From contig CM049310.1 in NCBI GenBank assembly GCA_026874595.1, positions 45,169,058 to 45,233,057 of the forward strand: DNA of 64,000 bases. Direction: 5' to 3'. Shown here piece by piece: positions 37,301-49,128 of this stretch (position 1 is the first letter of the stretch; every line of letters begins with the position of its first letter). This stretch comes from Sipunculus nudus (Eukaryota > Annelida > Sipuncula > Golfingiida > Sipunculidae). Under the pieces are notes generated by a model. The model did no database searches. It had not been told where the DNA came from and was given only the letters and a program-made list of their open reading frames with translations. Position numbers and translations under genes: made by a program.

Positions 37301-37432
37301 TTAATTTTAGCAGCTCCATTTTCTCTTTGCTTTTGAAATGCTAATATACATAAACCAAAAGAAATAAGAATATTTTGTATTTGCTAATATTTTCCAAAAT
37401 TCAGCTGAGCGATGTGACCCATGGGTCCCTTG
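34383..37432 (+). mobile_element. D3, composite family D element with two heads
   Basis: Heads AGCTCAGCTGACTATTAGTC at 34383 and AGCTCAGCTGACTATTTGTC at 35090 are each followed by a (gtcc)n-like stretch and a ~700-bp core (gacctaggaatccaaaatt, tagatgtccccaagatct). A third core unit without a head begins at about 35823. A single tail with the inverted copy cagctgagc, the palindrome gacccatgggtc and CTTG ends at 37432. A CT/C tract interrupts the third unit region. Non-coding. Confidence 0.82.
36658..36689. repeat. (CT)n followed by a poly-C run
   Basis: CT dinucleotides to 36672, then C to 36689, within D3. Confidence 0.95.
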
Positions 37433-40400
37433 TTTTGCTTACAAACTTAATCAGATAGTCACCTTTTTTCCACACAGAATAACATTTACACATTCAGGAG
37501 ATTATTTTATATATTTATTTAATTCAGCTTACTGTCAACTATTTATCATAACGTAGCTACTTGTATGAGAGCTATTAAGTTGCCATTATGCAGCACAATT
37601 TAGTATCAACAATATATGCAACACAGCCTGTTTTATGACCAATGTTGTATTTAGATCCAGGATTAAGGAAAGGAACTGATCCACTGTGCTGATGCAACAG
37701 AGTGTCAAATAAATATCACTTGAAGCAACATAAACTGATTTACATGAAGTCCTAAACAGGTCATACCACCACCAAAGCCAGAAATTTATCCAGGCCTAGT
37801 CTTGCCAGTTTTATAATACCAAATCCCTCTATCAGTTGTCAGTTCTAGTGGCAGTTCCTCACAAGAAGACTGATGTCCTGCTCCCGCATCTGAACCTGAA
37901 ACAAATCGTACAAGTTATACAACACCACTTTACCTCAGTCACATGTCCACAGTATTTAAGTGGAACCTGTAAAAAGGGGGGAGTGGGGGTATTCCAGGTT
38001 TATGTGAGCTCAGTATCTCCAGGCTAGTTGGTATTTTGAATAACAGTAATGTCCTCATGCAGTCCTCAAGTAAAATTGTTGAAGCTTTCCTAGCCTTATC
38101 ATGATAATCCACAGAAATGAACTGTGGCTTTGAAACTGCTGCCCTCCCTGAACTGAGAAAAGAAACAAGCCACATGATATAAGTCCTCAAGGGCTGTGTG
38201 AAGAAAAAGTAAGGCTTGAAGCCTAAACAGCTGGAAAACTGCAAAGTATAAGAAAGACAGCTACCTTGCTTAGAAGTGCCTTTGAAGAAAAGTAACAGAA
38301 CTGCCTAATGAATGCTTCAGAGAGAAAACATTTTTTTTTTCATGAGGTTCACCATTGGATTTCCTGGGGTTTCACTGCATATACACATATTTTTTCAATG
38401 TATTTCTCAACAGTCACATAGGAAGAACTTTGTCTTCTCCAATCTAACCAGAGTGGTTACAACACTATACAGAATTCAACTCATTTAGAATTACATGTTT
38501 TCAATATTGACATGCTGATGTGTAAAAGTGTCTGTATATAACTGTTATATTCTTGCCTCAATCACTTATTTAATTAATTTTTTTAGTTACTGGGAATAGT
38601 GGGCACTACCTAAAATGACAATATGTGCAATTTAAACTTTCCGAAGTGTAACACTACAAAAGCAAAAGCAATTTATGGTTTGAATCTTGCTTGAATGGCC
38701 TTGGCAGTTTCTGGAATCACATTGGTATAGAAGGTCATGTGATCCATGGAAATTTGTAAACATTTCAGACTTGTGAAAAGGTCCGGGGTGATCATCAGTG
38801 AAAATTGAATGTTTTGAAAACACTCAAGTGTTACTGCTAGTATTTAGTGCATATATTAAAGAGTTATATTTAGTTTCCTCTTTCAGTTTAAATTCTGAAT
38901 TTCACCAAACCCTCGACCCAGATGTGCTGATGGTCATGCAGCATATATACTGTGATCTCTCTCTCTCTCTTTTTAAACTCTCTCTCTCTCTTATGTTCTC
39001 TTCTTTTCTTTCTTCAGTCATCCTTTTGTCAGACCAGGCATGTAAAAGGATGTATATGTTCATTCCAAAGAATTATTGACATCTGATCTTATAGAATTTT
39101 CTGTAATCAGACCAACACCACAGACCAGAAACAGGAGATCTTGGTTCTTGTGGGTGTTTGATTATTTATCATCAGTGAGAGTTGGGGTTATTTATTATAT
39201 ACTGACTGATTTTATCAGACTTGGCCGATGGTGAAGTCTGAAGGAGCATCCTGTTATAATTCCCAGACTTTTTCGTGCCCAGTGCATCAGTGGTTATTAT
39301 ACAGGCGTCATATAGAGCTAATTTGTTTCCATCCCGCTCATCTACTGGCATGACGGTATTTTACGTGAGTCTTAAGGGGCTAGTAATGCCTTCTACCTGT
39401 GTTTGGCAGCAGCAGTGGGGAGTGCTGAATGGTTTTAATACAGATCACCCATACATTACTGCCAAATGCTGTGACAGCCCAGTGCAGACAGACGCTGACT
39501 CGCCTCATTACCACCACTATGGTAAAAGCAGGATTGAACCAGTGCTGCCAGGAGACACTCATGCCTGACCAGTCAGAGATTATTAATATGGCCGGAGACA
39601 GATTACAGGCTTTTAGAGAATATTACATGATATTAGAGAAAGGTCCATGTTTGATTAGAGCAGTGTAGGAGATGAGGGAATAAAGTATTTGGCTCCTGTT
39701 CACCATCATTGCTGCACTCATTCGTATATCTTTCCTTTTATGCAGGCATCACCCCATCCAGAATCTAGGCCCCCCAGACAGATTACAGGCTTTTAGAGAA
39801 TATTACATGATATTAGAGAAAGGTCCATGTTTGATTAGAGCAAAGTAGGAGATGAGGGAATAAAGTATTTGGCTCCTGTTCACCATCATTGCTGCACTCA
39901 TTCTTATATCTTTCCTTTTATGCAGGCATCACCTTATCCAGAATCCAGGCCCCCAAAAACCATTAAACTTAATGCTATCCGTGGGAACAGCAAAATGCCC
40001 TGTACACACCTGTGTGCTGGTTTTATTGCTGCTATTTTTTGCCACTCCAGACCTTGTCCATCACATGTTTTCCATTGGCTGTCCACATGCAGATTAGAAC
40101 TGTGAGCACAAAACACTTGGAATTTCATATGGAAACACCTGCAGTGGGGTCCTCTTTGGCTTCATCTAGGCCAGAGTTCAGCTTGGTTGAACATACAGTG
40201 ATGGTTGTTATGTCTGTTCAGGAGACCAAACTGGAGAATTACATTCATGATCATTTAATAGTCTTATTAGAAGACATCAGTTTTTTCTAAAATCATAGTT
40301 AAATAAACTTATGAAATAAGGTTTCAGGCTGCTTTGTGTGGTTAAAGTTGTTTAAAACTAATATTTTTAAGGCTACTAAAATTCCAAAAGTTCTTAATAT

Positions 40401-40709
40401 AGGTTTTGCAGAGTTATTGACCATTCCAAAAATGAGGAAATGTATTTCCTGAACAGTTTTTGACTTTATCCTTAAATGTTTGATTGAAGATTTTAAACAG
40501 CTTCTGACCAACCTAAAAGGTCTAAATAAGAGTTTTGAACATTTTTAATACTGCAAAAAAAAAATCTTATATAGATTTGACAGTATGTGACTACCCCAAA
40601 AAAAATTCTTCAGGACCTTATTTGGACAACTGAAAGTTCTTATTGCTGTAAAAAAAATGATTTATTAGAATCATGAAATAAGCAGAACGACCAGTACAAC
40701 TTAAAGACA
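37433..40709. other. Mostly unique intronic sequence
   Basis: Contains CT-rich simple sequence at 38956-38991 and the 180-bp tandem duplication at 39596-39955. No supported gene. Confidence 0.5.
39596..39955. repeat. 180-bp tandem duplication, two copies
   Basis: agacagattacaggctttta recurs exactly 180 bp apart (39596 and 39776); the copies differ at only a handful of bases (for example gcagtgtagg/gcaaagtagg, ttcgtata/ttcttata). Recent. ORFs crossing it show nothing recognisable. Confidence 0.93.
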
Positions 40710-40955
40710 GAGAATACCATAATTTAAACATGAGCTATGACTTTTGGGTTTAGTGTGTATGCAATATGGCAGCCCCATGAGTGGTTTTCAGAAGATGAGA
40801 GAAATAAACCTGTCAGGTATTGATAAGAGCACAGGGATATGCCACAAAAGTACTCTGAGAACAGCATGGACCCAGACAAGAACTGTTCTGCCGAGAGAGT
40901 AAGGTGGCAAGAAGACTTGTATTGGTAAAGTTTAGAGTGTTTGGACCACGCGTAC
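40710..40955. repeat. K2, copy of dispersed repeat K
   Basis: Parallels K1 over about 200 bp: ccataatttaaacatg, tggcagccccatgagtggtt, agagtaaggtggcaagaa, ggtaaagtttagag. Ends not defined. Confidence 0.6.
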
Positions 40956-42409
40956 CCAAATCCACTAATTCTAGTAGGATACTTAATTATATTTTTCCTA
41001 AGAGATTTGATGTAGCCCTTTTTCAGGATAAAGGAGACAGGAAATTTATGCATACATGAAATTATTAGGAACGTATCAAATATAATGACTGATATAATAT
41101 ACTTGTTAAAGTGTTTAGAAAGAATATTTTGAATAATTACCCAACTTAGGCAAAAATTGGTGGTACAGTTAAAAATTGAGCAAGCACAGATAAATCAACG
41201 AGATAGACTCTCCAGAGAAAATATATGCAATGAGTAAAAATGAGTGTGTAAAAATTCCTCATTGTGTTAATTGGAAGATAAGAAATACTTGAGGATTCTA
41301 CAAAATACATAAAATTTATAATTTATACAAATCGTATTTGTGGAATATGAAAGTAAAATCTTTCAAGGCTTTTGACAGGTGCTTATGTACAGATTTTGAT
41401 CACACAAAAATCACTACAGGAAGGAGGACTTCATTGTTTCTGCACCCTTTTAATCAGTCAAGTTGAGATTGATCATTTTGACCAGCATCAACCAAATCAA
41501 TGAGACCCAGTTTTGAGGGCATCACTAACTATATTATTAACAGGAAGAAATTTGAGCCTGTATTACATTTAATTAGATCTCCTATCTATAACATTATCTG
41601 AAAGAAGTACATTTATATTTTTACATATGCAGATTATTTTCTTTGCATAATATTTACAAGCAGGGTTTTCATTTATATCAGTTTAATCAGTATAGGTAAA
41701 AATTACCATAAAATTTAATTTACACCTCTTAAAATATTTGAAAGTGTAAGTGTGTGTGTGTGTGTGTGACACAGAGAAAGAATAAAGTTAATGCCTTTTT
41801 AAATCATTTTCACCAGGCCTATCGATGCTTTCTGTAACACTTTTTCCACCATGCTTAATCCAGTACATCTATGTATAAAATAAGTATGCCAGACACAGCA
41901 GCTGTGTGGTTTGTGCGACTGCCCTGTGGATCCTGACATGCCTTATACAAAGAAAGAGCCAAAAATATTTTTCTTTCATCTCACAGACAGCTACTTCACA
42001 TATACACCAAATGTCAAAATATATAGTGAATCAGTCCTTTGGGTTATTGTAATTATTGGCTATAAGTTGCACAGATGGTATAAATTTGTAAATTTAATGG
42101 AAACCCCCTCTAGAATCTGTTTCATGCTAGAGTTCAGCTTGCCGAGTTGTCCAAGGAAAAAAAATGTTAATGTATTCAGCTGAATTGTTTTGTTTTCCTT
42201 GCACTTCTAGAACACAGGGCCTGGTGGTTTGTAAAGGGCCTGGTGGTTTGTAAATGTTAGCGACCTGGACACCTGAAAACTTCTTGTAACACTCAGTTTT
42301 AAGAGCTGACACGCCCACGGAGGTCTGCTGGAGATAAGCTATTTATAAAAAATGGTTCAGTTCTATTTAAATAACTGTGAAATAAAGCTTGAACGTGGAA
42401 TTCTTTTTT
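40956..42409. other. Unique intronic sequence
   Basis: Holds a (GT)n run at 41751-41768 and a 19-20 bp direct duplication (gggcctggtggtttgtaaa) at about 42218-42256. No gene seen. Confidence 0.5.
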
Positions 42410-43771
42410 GCAAACCTGTGAGCTTATGCGATGGCTCGGCGTTGTCCATCTGCCATGGCTGTAAGCTAGAAACCGTCGGAGCTGGCACCTCCAAATTACA
42501 TGTGATAATTAGTCACATGTGATAACTTGGTGCCCTCGAGCTTATTTTTGGGTATCTGCATTAATTTAGATTTTATAGAGGAAAAGCTTGGAACCTTTTA
42601 AAATCCTCTTCCCCAAAAATGTCAAGCCACATTGTCCAATATTTCACAGAAATTTTCCCTCGAACAATCTCTCTCAAGTTTGTTTGAACGGTTCCAGTTT
42701 GGTGATTTTTGGCCAAGTTACAGGAGTTTGAACAAAAAAGCACAATAAAATTAAAATCTCAGAAATGGCTGGAGCCCTCATCACCAAATTTTATGCAAAT
42801 GTTTGTCATATAAGTCATATCTGAAATTGAGGTATTGGTGGCACCACCTACATTGATCTGTTTTTTACAAGTGAAAAAGTAATTTTAGACTCTTCTAGCT
42901 TATACACTGTTTTATGATTAAACTGTTAAGCTGATTGCTTAAACTTTATAAGGATTATGCTTTGTTAGGGTTCTGGCAGTATTATAAGAATAGATTGGGT
43001 AAATGCAGTTTAAAAAAGCAGCATAGCCAATCAAAAAAGGCTTTCTGTGTTTGAAAACAGATTTGACAACATGCCAAGTTTCAGCAGCCAAGTCAAGAGG
43101 TCACTCAGTACAACCAGGTGGGGTCCAGACATCACCATGGCAACTGACCTGGCTCTGTCTGGTATCTAGACAAGGTGTCTAGACGTCTAAACACAGAGTC
43201 TAGACACATCGTCTAGATGCAGAATGCCCAGATTAGAACTATTAGAACAATATCTTTTAACTGTCTGAAAAAACCTGGGTTTGCATTTTTAGCGAATCTG
43301 TGAGCTTATGTAATGGTGTGGTGTCTTCCGTTGTCCGTCATTCATCATAGCTATCTCAAAAAGGGCAGAAGCTAGCATTACCAAATTTTTTGCAAATTTT
43401 TTTACATCTAAAAATTCTATCGGATTTTGCTTATTTCTTGGCTAACTGCATTTTCTTAGACTATATAGGGAAGAAGCTAAAAAACATTAAAAAATGTTCT
43501 TCTCCGAGACCATGCTGCCAGATTGTCTGTTCATCTTCCAAATAATCCACCCTGGCAAAAAAAAACATATCCAAAATATCCTGACTGATACATCCTAGTT
43601 TTAAAATGTCCTAGTCCGAAACTTGCATGTCCAAAACGTCCATTTTGCTGAAATCAAAATGACTGAGGAAGGTATGCAGGACATAGAGAGGATCAATATT
43701 AAATTTTAAAAATAAACCTCCATTCATACTCCCAAAATTTGCACAGGTTCGCATTAGGCCTGTAGACCTTG
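42410..43771 (+). mobile_element. E2, family E element with a second internal head
   Basis: The head is slightly mutated (gcaaacctgtgagcttatgc) after six Ts. The second head AGCGAATCTGTGAG is at 43291 after gcattttt. A ggtggcaccacc palindrome lies near 42836 and a gtctagac palindrome cluster at 43160-43216. The tail is gcacaggttcgc, ggcctgtag, CTTG (43768-43771). Closely parallels E1 from end to end. Confidence 0.87.
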
Positions 43772-45884
43772 TTTGCATATATAAAAGCTTTTGGCAAATC
43801 ATTATATTATTTCAGTTCATAAAACAATTATTTGAACTTAATGGAATGTAACAAAATCTTATAGCCAGGCCCTTTGTCTTTAAGTGATTGTGTTAAAATT
43901 CTTGCTCACTGTAAAACTTTATGATTGTATCATTATTCGCACTGTTTTTATGCTAATGTAAATTACATGTTTTAAATGGTTTACACATGGTTTTAATGCT
44001 GCAAAATTACAAAATGTAAGTTATATCAGTGATTCCCCAAACACCAGTTGTGATTTTATTTTTTATTGCCTCTGCAAGAAGGGTGTGCATTCTTTCCTGT
44101 TTGTGTGAATGTTCATGACATAACGGGTGCAATCATAAACAGAATCTCATGAAATTTTCAGTGCATTTTTAAGGATGGGGCAGTGAGGAATTGTTTAGAT
44201 TTTGGTGTGGATCCGGCACATGATCTGGCTCCAGGAAAGTCATCAGTTAATATTCACAAATGTACAGTCACTTATGTCCAAATGAACCTGGCAGTATGGG
44301 CTGAATAAGTGAATGGCAGAGGCTAGCATTCATCAGAATGCACATTTCTAATTTTCTTGAAAAGAATGAATGCATCCGTTACAGTATTGGTAATATTTCA
44401 ATGAATTTATAGTGTAATTAATTTATGAATATCTCATATAAAGACTTTCCCTAAAATCATAACAAATTCTGATAGTTACATCCAGGTGAATGAATTGGTA
44501 TAAATTGAGGGTAAAAACTACTTTTTATGAAAGGTCAGGGTCTTGGTAATTTCAATTTCTTTCTAGGTAATAGAACTCTATACAAATGTGGATTTACAAA
44601 AGTCAGATCTTATCAGAATTTTATCTGTCTTTTTTGTGTCTTCTTTGTTCTTAAGAAATCTAGGGGGTTCCTTGTTTGGTGGTTTTGATTGGCCCAGCTT
44701 TATAATTTTGCCTACTGTCAACTGTTATACGTATTAATTATCTGATTGATAAATTAGCCAAGGCATATAATGAAAAGTGTTTTGTGTTATCCTTCACAAA
44801 ACAAAGAATTTGAGCATGTGATGTAACCATGTTGCTTTTTCTGATATGATGGAGACATGACAGGGGATCATGCTCTTTGGTAATGCTCATGTTTTTAAAA
44901 GCCAGGAGCATGCCAGCTAGGTTTTATTCCAAGTACAGCCTACACAATTCCCAGCAAGGAGAACTTTGTATTGTCACAAAATAACTTTGCCATAATCTAC
45001 TGATTTTGAAATGAGTTACCGGAAACAGGGTAGGTTTTATGCTTAATCTGTTATGAGAGAGTTAGATTTGCCAGTTTAATTGATTATTAATAATAATGGT
45101 AGTAATAGTAGTAGAAGTTGAGACATCATTATTATTAGTATTATAGAAATACTTCTTGAAATTGTCTTGTAATTATGTTAGCCTGCTTGTGCAATATCTG
45201 AAAACAGAATGAAAGATGTAAATCTACTAGATCAAAATTCCTGCATAGTTAAAGGTTAACGGGATCATCTAGCAGGAAAATATAAGTAAGATATGGGGGG
45301 GGGGGGGGAGGGTATTTATTTAATGCTGTATATGTTGGTAAGCTGTGACAGTATATTTTATTTAATAAATAGTGATATATTTAATCCGTTTCAGGTCAAA
45401 GCCCACAACATTAGCACAATTAAGAATTTTATTGATGGTTTATCACAGTGTATGTAGTAGGACAAATTGTCTAATATGATAAAATGTACAAGAAGTTGAA
45501 GCACGAATATATTTAATCAGACTGTAGACAAATTAAACTAATTTAATGACCCAAGTAGTTACCTTAAAACATCTTTTATTGGAATGTCAGTCACTTTATA
45601 GGACAATAACCTAGGTTGATTAGGGATTGGTCACCAGTTATAAAACAGTACAGGCCAAAGGTACAGAAAGGATTAAAAATTTGCTTATAAGGAGCACTAT
45701 ATATGTATCCGTTTGTACAATGTTTTAAGTGAAGAGCATTAATGGCAGGGAGCATATAATATTTAAATGCAGGGTCAGTAACAAAATACAACCCCTAACC
45801 CTCATATTTCACATTTAGTTTTGAACTACAACAATGCTATTTAAAAAATGGTACACACACATTGGGAAAAACCAGTCTTTTTTT
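43772..45884. other. Unique intronic sequence
   Basis: A poly-G run at 45295-45308 and short TAA/TAG-rich stretches near 45090-45140. No gene seen. Confidence 0.5.
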
Positions 45885-48609
45885 AGCGAACCTGTGAGCT
45901 GATGCGATGGCGCAGCGTCGTCCATCCGTTGTCCGCCGTCTGCCGTCCGCCGTCCAGGGCTGGCTTTCCGCCGTCCATGGCTGTAAGTCAGAAACTGTCA
46001 GAGCTAGCAGCTCCAAATTACATGTAAGAATTTGTCACATGTGAAACTTGGTGCCCTGGAGCTTATTATTGGGTATCTGCATTAATTTAGATTTTATAGA
46101 GAAAAAGCTTAAAAACCTTTAAAAATCTTCTCCTCTGAAACTGTTCAGCCAAATTGTCCAATATTTCACAGAAATGATCCCTGGAACAATCTCTCTCAAA
46201 TTTGTTTGAATGGTTCCAGTTCAGAGATTTTTGGAGGAGTTACAGGAGGTTGAACTTAGTCATCTGTCCAAAAAAGCACAATAAAATTAAAATCTCAGAA
46301 ACGGCTAGAGCTATAATGACCAAATTTTATACCAATGTTTGTCACATATGTCATATCTGATTTTGAGGTATTGGTAGCGCCACCTACATTGTTGTGTTTT
46401 TTACGAGCGAAATTGTAATTTTAAACTCTTCTAGCTTATACACTGATTTATGATGAAACTGTTCAGCTGATTAGTTTAAACTTTACAAGAATTATTCTAT
46501 GGTAGGGTTCTGCCAGTTTTATAAGAAAGATTGGGTAAATACAGTTTTAAAAAAGCATTGTAGCCAATTGAAAAAGGCTTTCTGTATTTGAAAACAGATT
46601 TGACTTCATGCAGCCAAGTCAAGAGGTCACTCAGTACAAACAGGTGGGGTCCAGACATCCACATGGCAACTGACCTGGCTGGGGGGGGGGGGGGTGTCTA
46701 GACGTCTAGATACAGCGTCCAGACGTCTGGACACAATGTTTAGATGCAGAATTCCCAGATTATTGGAACTATATCTTTCAACTGTTTGAAAAAACTTGGT
46801 TTGCATTTTAAGCGAATCGGGTTTATCATCAGGTCACATGTGAACTGCTGCGCCTTCATTTTTGGCTGACCTCTGACCTTTCCTTGCTGCCCAGTGTCCA
46901 TTTGTGCGTCTGTTTCCACACATAAACCCACATATCTCAGGAACCATTTGACTGAACAGGCTTAAAATTTTGCACAAATGTAGCCCTTTGATAGCTTTAT
47001 AACATACACTAAAAATGGTGGCGCCACCTGCAGCCATTTTTGCACAGCATCCATCTGTTCATCTGCCTTGGGGTAATAATACTCATATCTCAGCAGTGGT
47101 TTGACTTATCCATCTGAAATTTTGCAGGTTAATACATCCTGGACAGTTTTCTATTTTATAACAGGTGGCGCCACCTACATTCACATTTACTCTGTAGACA
47201 TCCAAGCTCATATCTCGGGAACCGTTTGATCGATTGGGCAAAAATTTTGCATGTGTATAGATCTTACATAGCTCTTCATCATAGGCAAAACTGGTGGTGC
47301 CACCTGCAGCCACTTATGCACAGCGTCCATCTGTTCATCTGCCTTTGGATAAAATCACTCATATCTCAGCAGTGGTTTGACTTATCCACCTGAAATTTTG
47401 CAGTTTTATACATCCTGGACAGCTTTCTCGATTTTATGACAGGTGTCGCCACCTACATTCACATTTACTCTGCAGACATCCAAGCTCGTATCTCGGGAAC
47501 CGTTTGACCGATTAGGCCAAAATTTTGCATGTGTATAGATCTCACATAGCTCTTCATCATAAGCAAAACTGGTGGTGCCACCTGCAACCTATAAATGCAC
47601 AGCGTCCATCTGTTCATCTGCCTTAGGTTAAAATCACTCATATCTCAGCAGTGGTTTGACTTTTCCACTTGAAATTTTGCAGGTATTTTACATCCTTGAC
47701 AGGTTTCTCAATTTTATGACAGGCGGCGCCACCTACATTCACATTTACTCTGCAGACATCCAAGCTCATATCTAGGGAACCGTTTGACCGATTGGGCCTA
47801 AATTTTGCTTGTGTATAAATCTCACATAGCTCTTCATCATAGGCAAAACTGGTGGCGCCACCTGCAACCACTTATGCACAGCATCCATCTGTTCATCTGC
47901 CTTTGGATAATATCACTCATATCTCAGCAGTGGTTTTACTTATCCACCTGAAATTTTGCAGGTTTATACATCCTGGACAGCTTTCTCGATTTATGACAGG
48001 TGGCGCCACCTACATTCACATTTACTCTGCAGACATCCAAGCTCAAATCTTGGGAACCGTTTGACCGATTAGGCTAAAATTTTGCATGTGTATAGATCTC
48101 ACATAGCTCTTCATTATAGGCAAAACTGGTGGCGCCACCTGCAACCACTTATGCACACCATCTATCTGTTGATCTGCCTTGGGATAAAATCACTCATATC
48201 TCGGCAGTGGTTTGACTTATCCACCTAAAATTTTGCAGGTTTATACATCCTGGACAATTTTCTCGATTTTATGACAGGTGGCACCACCTACTTTCACGTT
48301 TAAGCTGCAGACATCCATGCTAATATGCAATACACCACGCTCTATTCCCCTTGCCACTTAATCCATGCCTCACTTCACCCGTCCCACTCTGATTTCTGCG
48401 GATGCACATAGTGGCTTGTCGACTACCCATATTCTGGTTTTAAAATGTCCTAGTCCGAAACTTGCAGGTCAGAAACGTCCATTTTGCTAAAATCATAATG
48501 ACTAAGGTAGATATGCAGGACTTAGGAGGAACAATATTAAATTTTAAAAATAAACCTCCATTCATACTCCTAAACTTTGCACAGGTTCGCATTAGGCCTG
48601 TAGGCCTTG
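45885..48609 (+). mobile_element. E3, family E element interrupted by A4
   Basis: The head AGCGAACCTGTGAGCTGATG starts at 45885; the body matches E1/E2, with a gtctagac cluster at 46695-46745 and a 14-nt poly-G at 46681-46694. The second head begins at 46811 (agcgaatcgg) and is cut after about 10 bp by family A sequence. The E tail resumes near 48438 (ttttaaaatgtcctagtcc) and ends with cacaggttcgc (48580-48590), the hairpin aggcctgtaggcct and CTTG (48606-48609). Confidence 0.85.
46821..48437 (+). mobile_element. A4, 5'-truncated family A element inside E3
   Basis: Starts within the family A leader (tcaggtcacatgtgaactgc), so the head is absent. About five core units of ~280 bp follow with paired gtggcgccacc palindromes (47164-47175 and others). 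The 3' end has gcggatgcacatagtggcttg, a decayed hairpin, and attctgg in place of attctag. Minus-strand ORFs of 76-77 aa (47083-47313, 47638-47871) are repeat translations. Confidence 0.82.
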
Positions 48610-49008
48610 TTAAATCTTAGTCTCATCCTTTCCTTAAAAATGTCCTCACAAAAAATTAATCCAGATAAACCTGATGAGGACCAAAATCGCTCAGACATAA
48701 CTGACTCATATAATATATATCTCCAGCATTGTTAGCTATGCAGCTTTGTATTTCTTCACTGTTATCCCAAGGGTTCATGTACTTTTCTTTTAATTGATCA
48801 TTTGCTGGTAAATTCATAAATTCATAATTTTGATTATCTATGGCAGTGAAATAAAGGTTCAAGAAGCTAGTTTAAAATTCTATTTATCAACTGGAGACAG
48901 TCTGAAGTGATGGATAATTTATTAGATCACCACAAATACTTTGTCATTATTCATAATAGTAGTTTTAATGTCACAATGTAACTTTGATATAGGGAATATT
49001 TTTTGTGG

Positions 49009-49058
<50 letters not shown>

Positions 49059-49085
49059 CTTTGATATAGGGAATATTTTTTGTGG

Positions 49086-49128
<43 letters not shown>

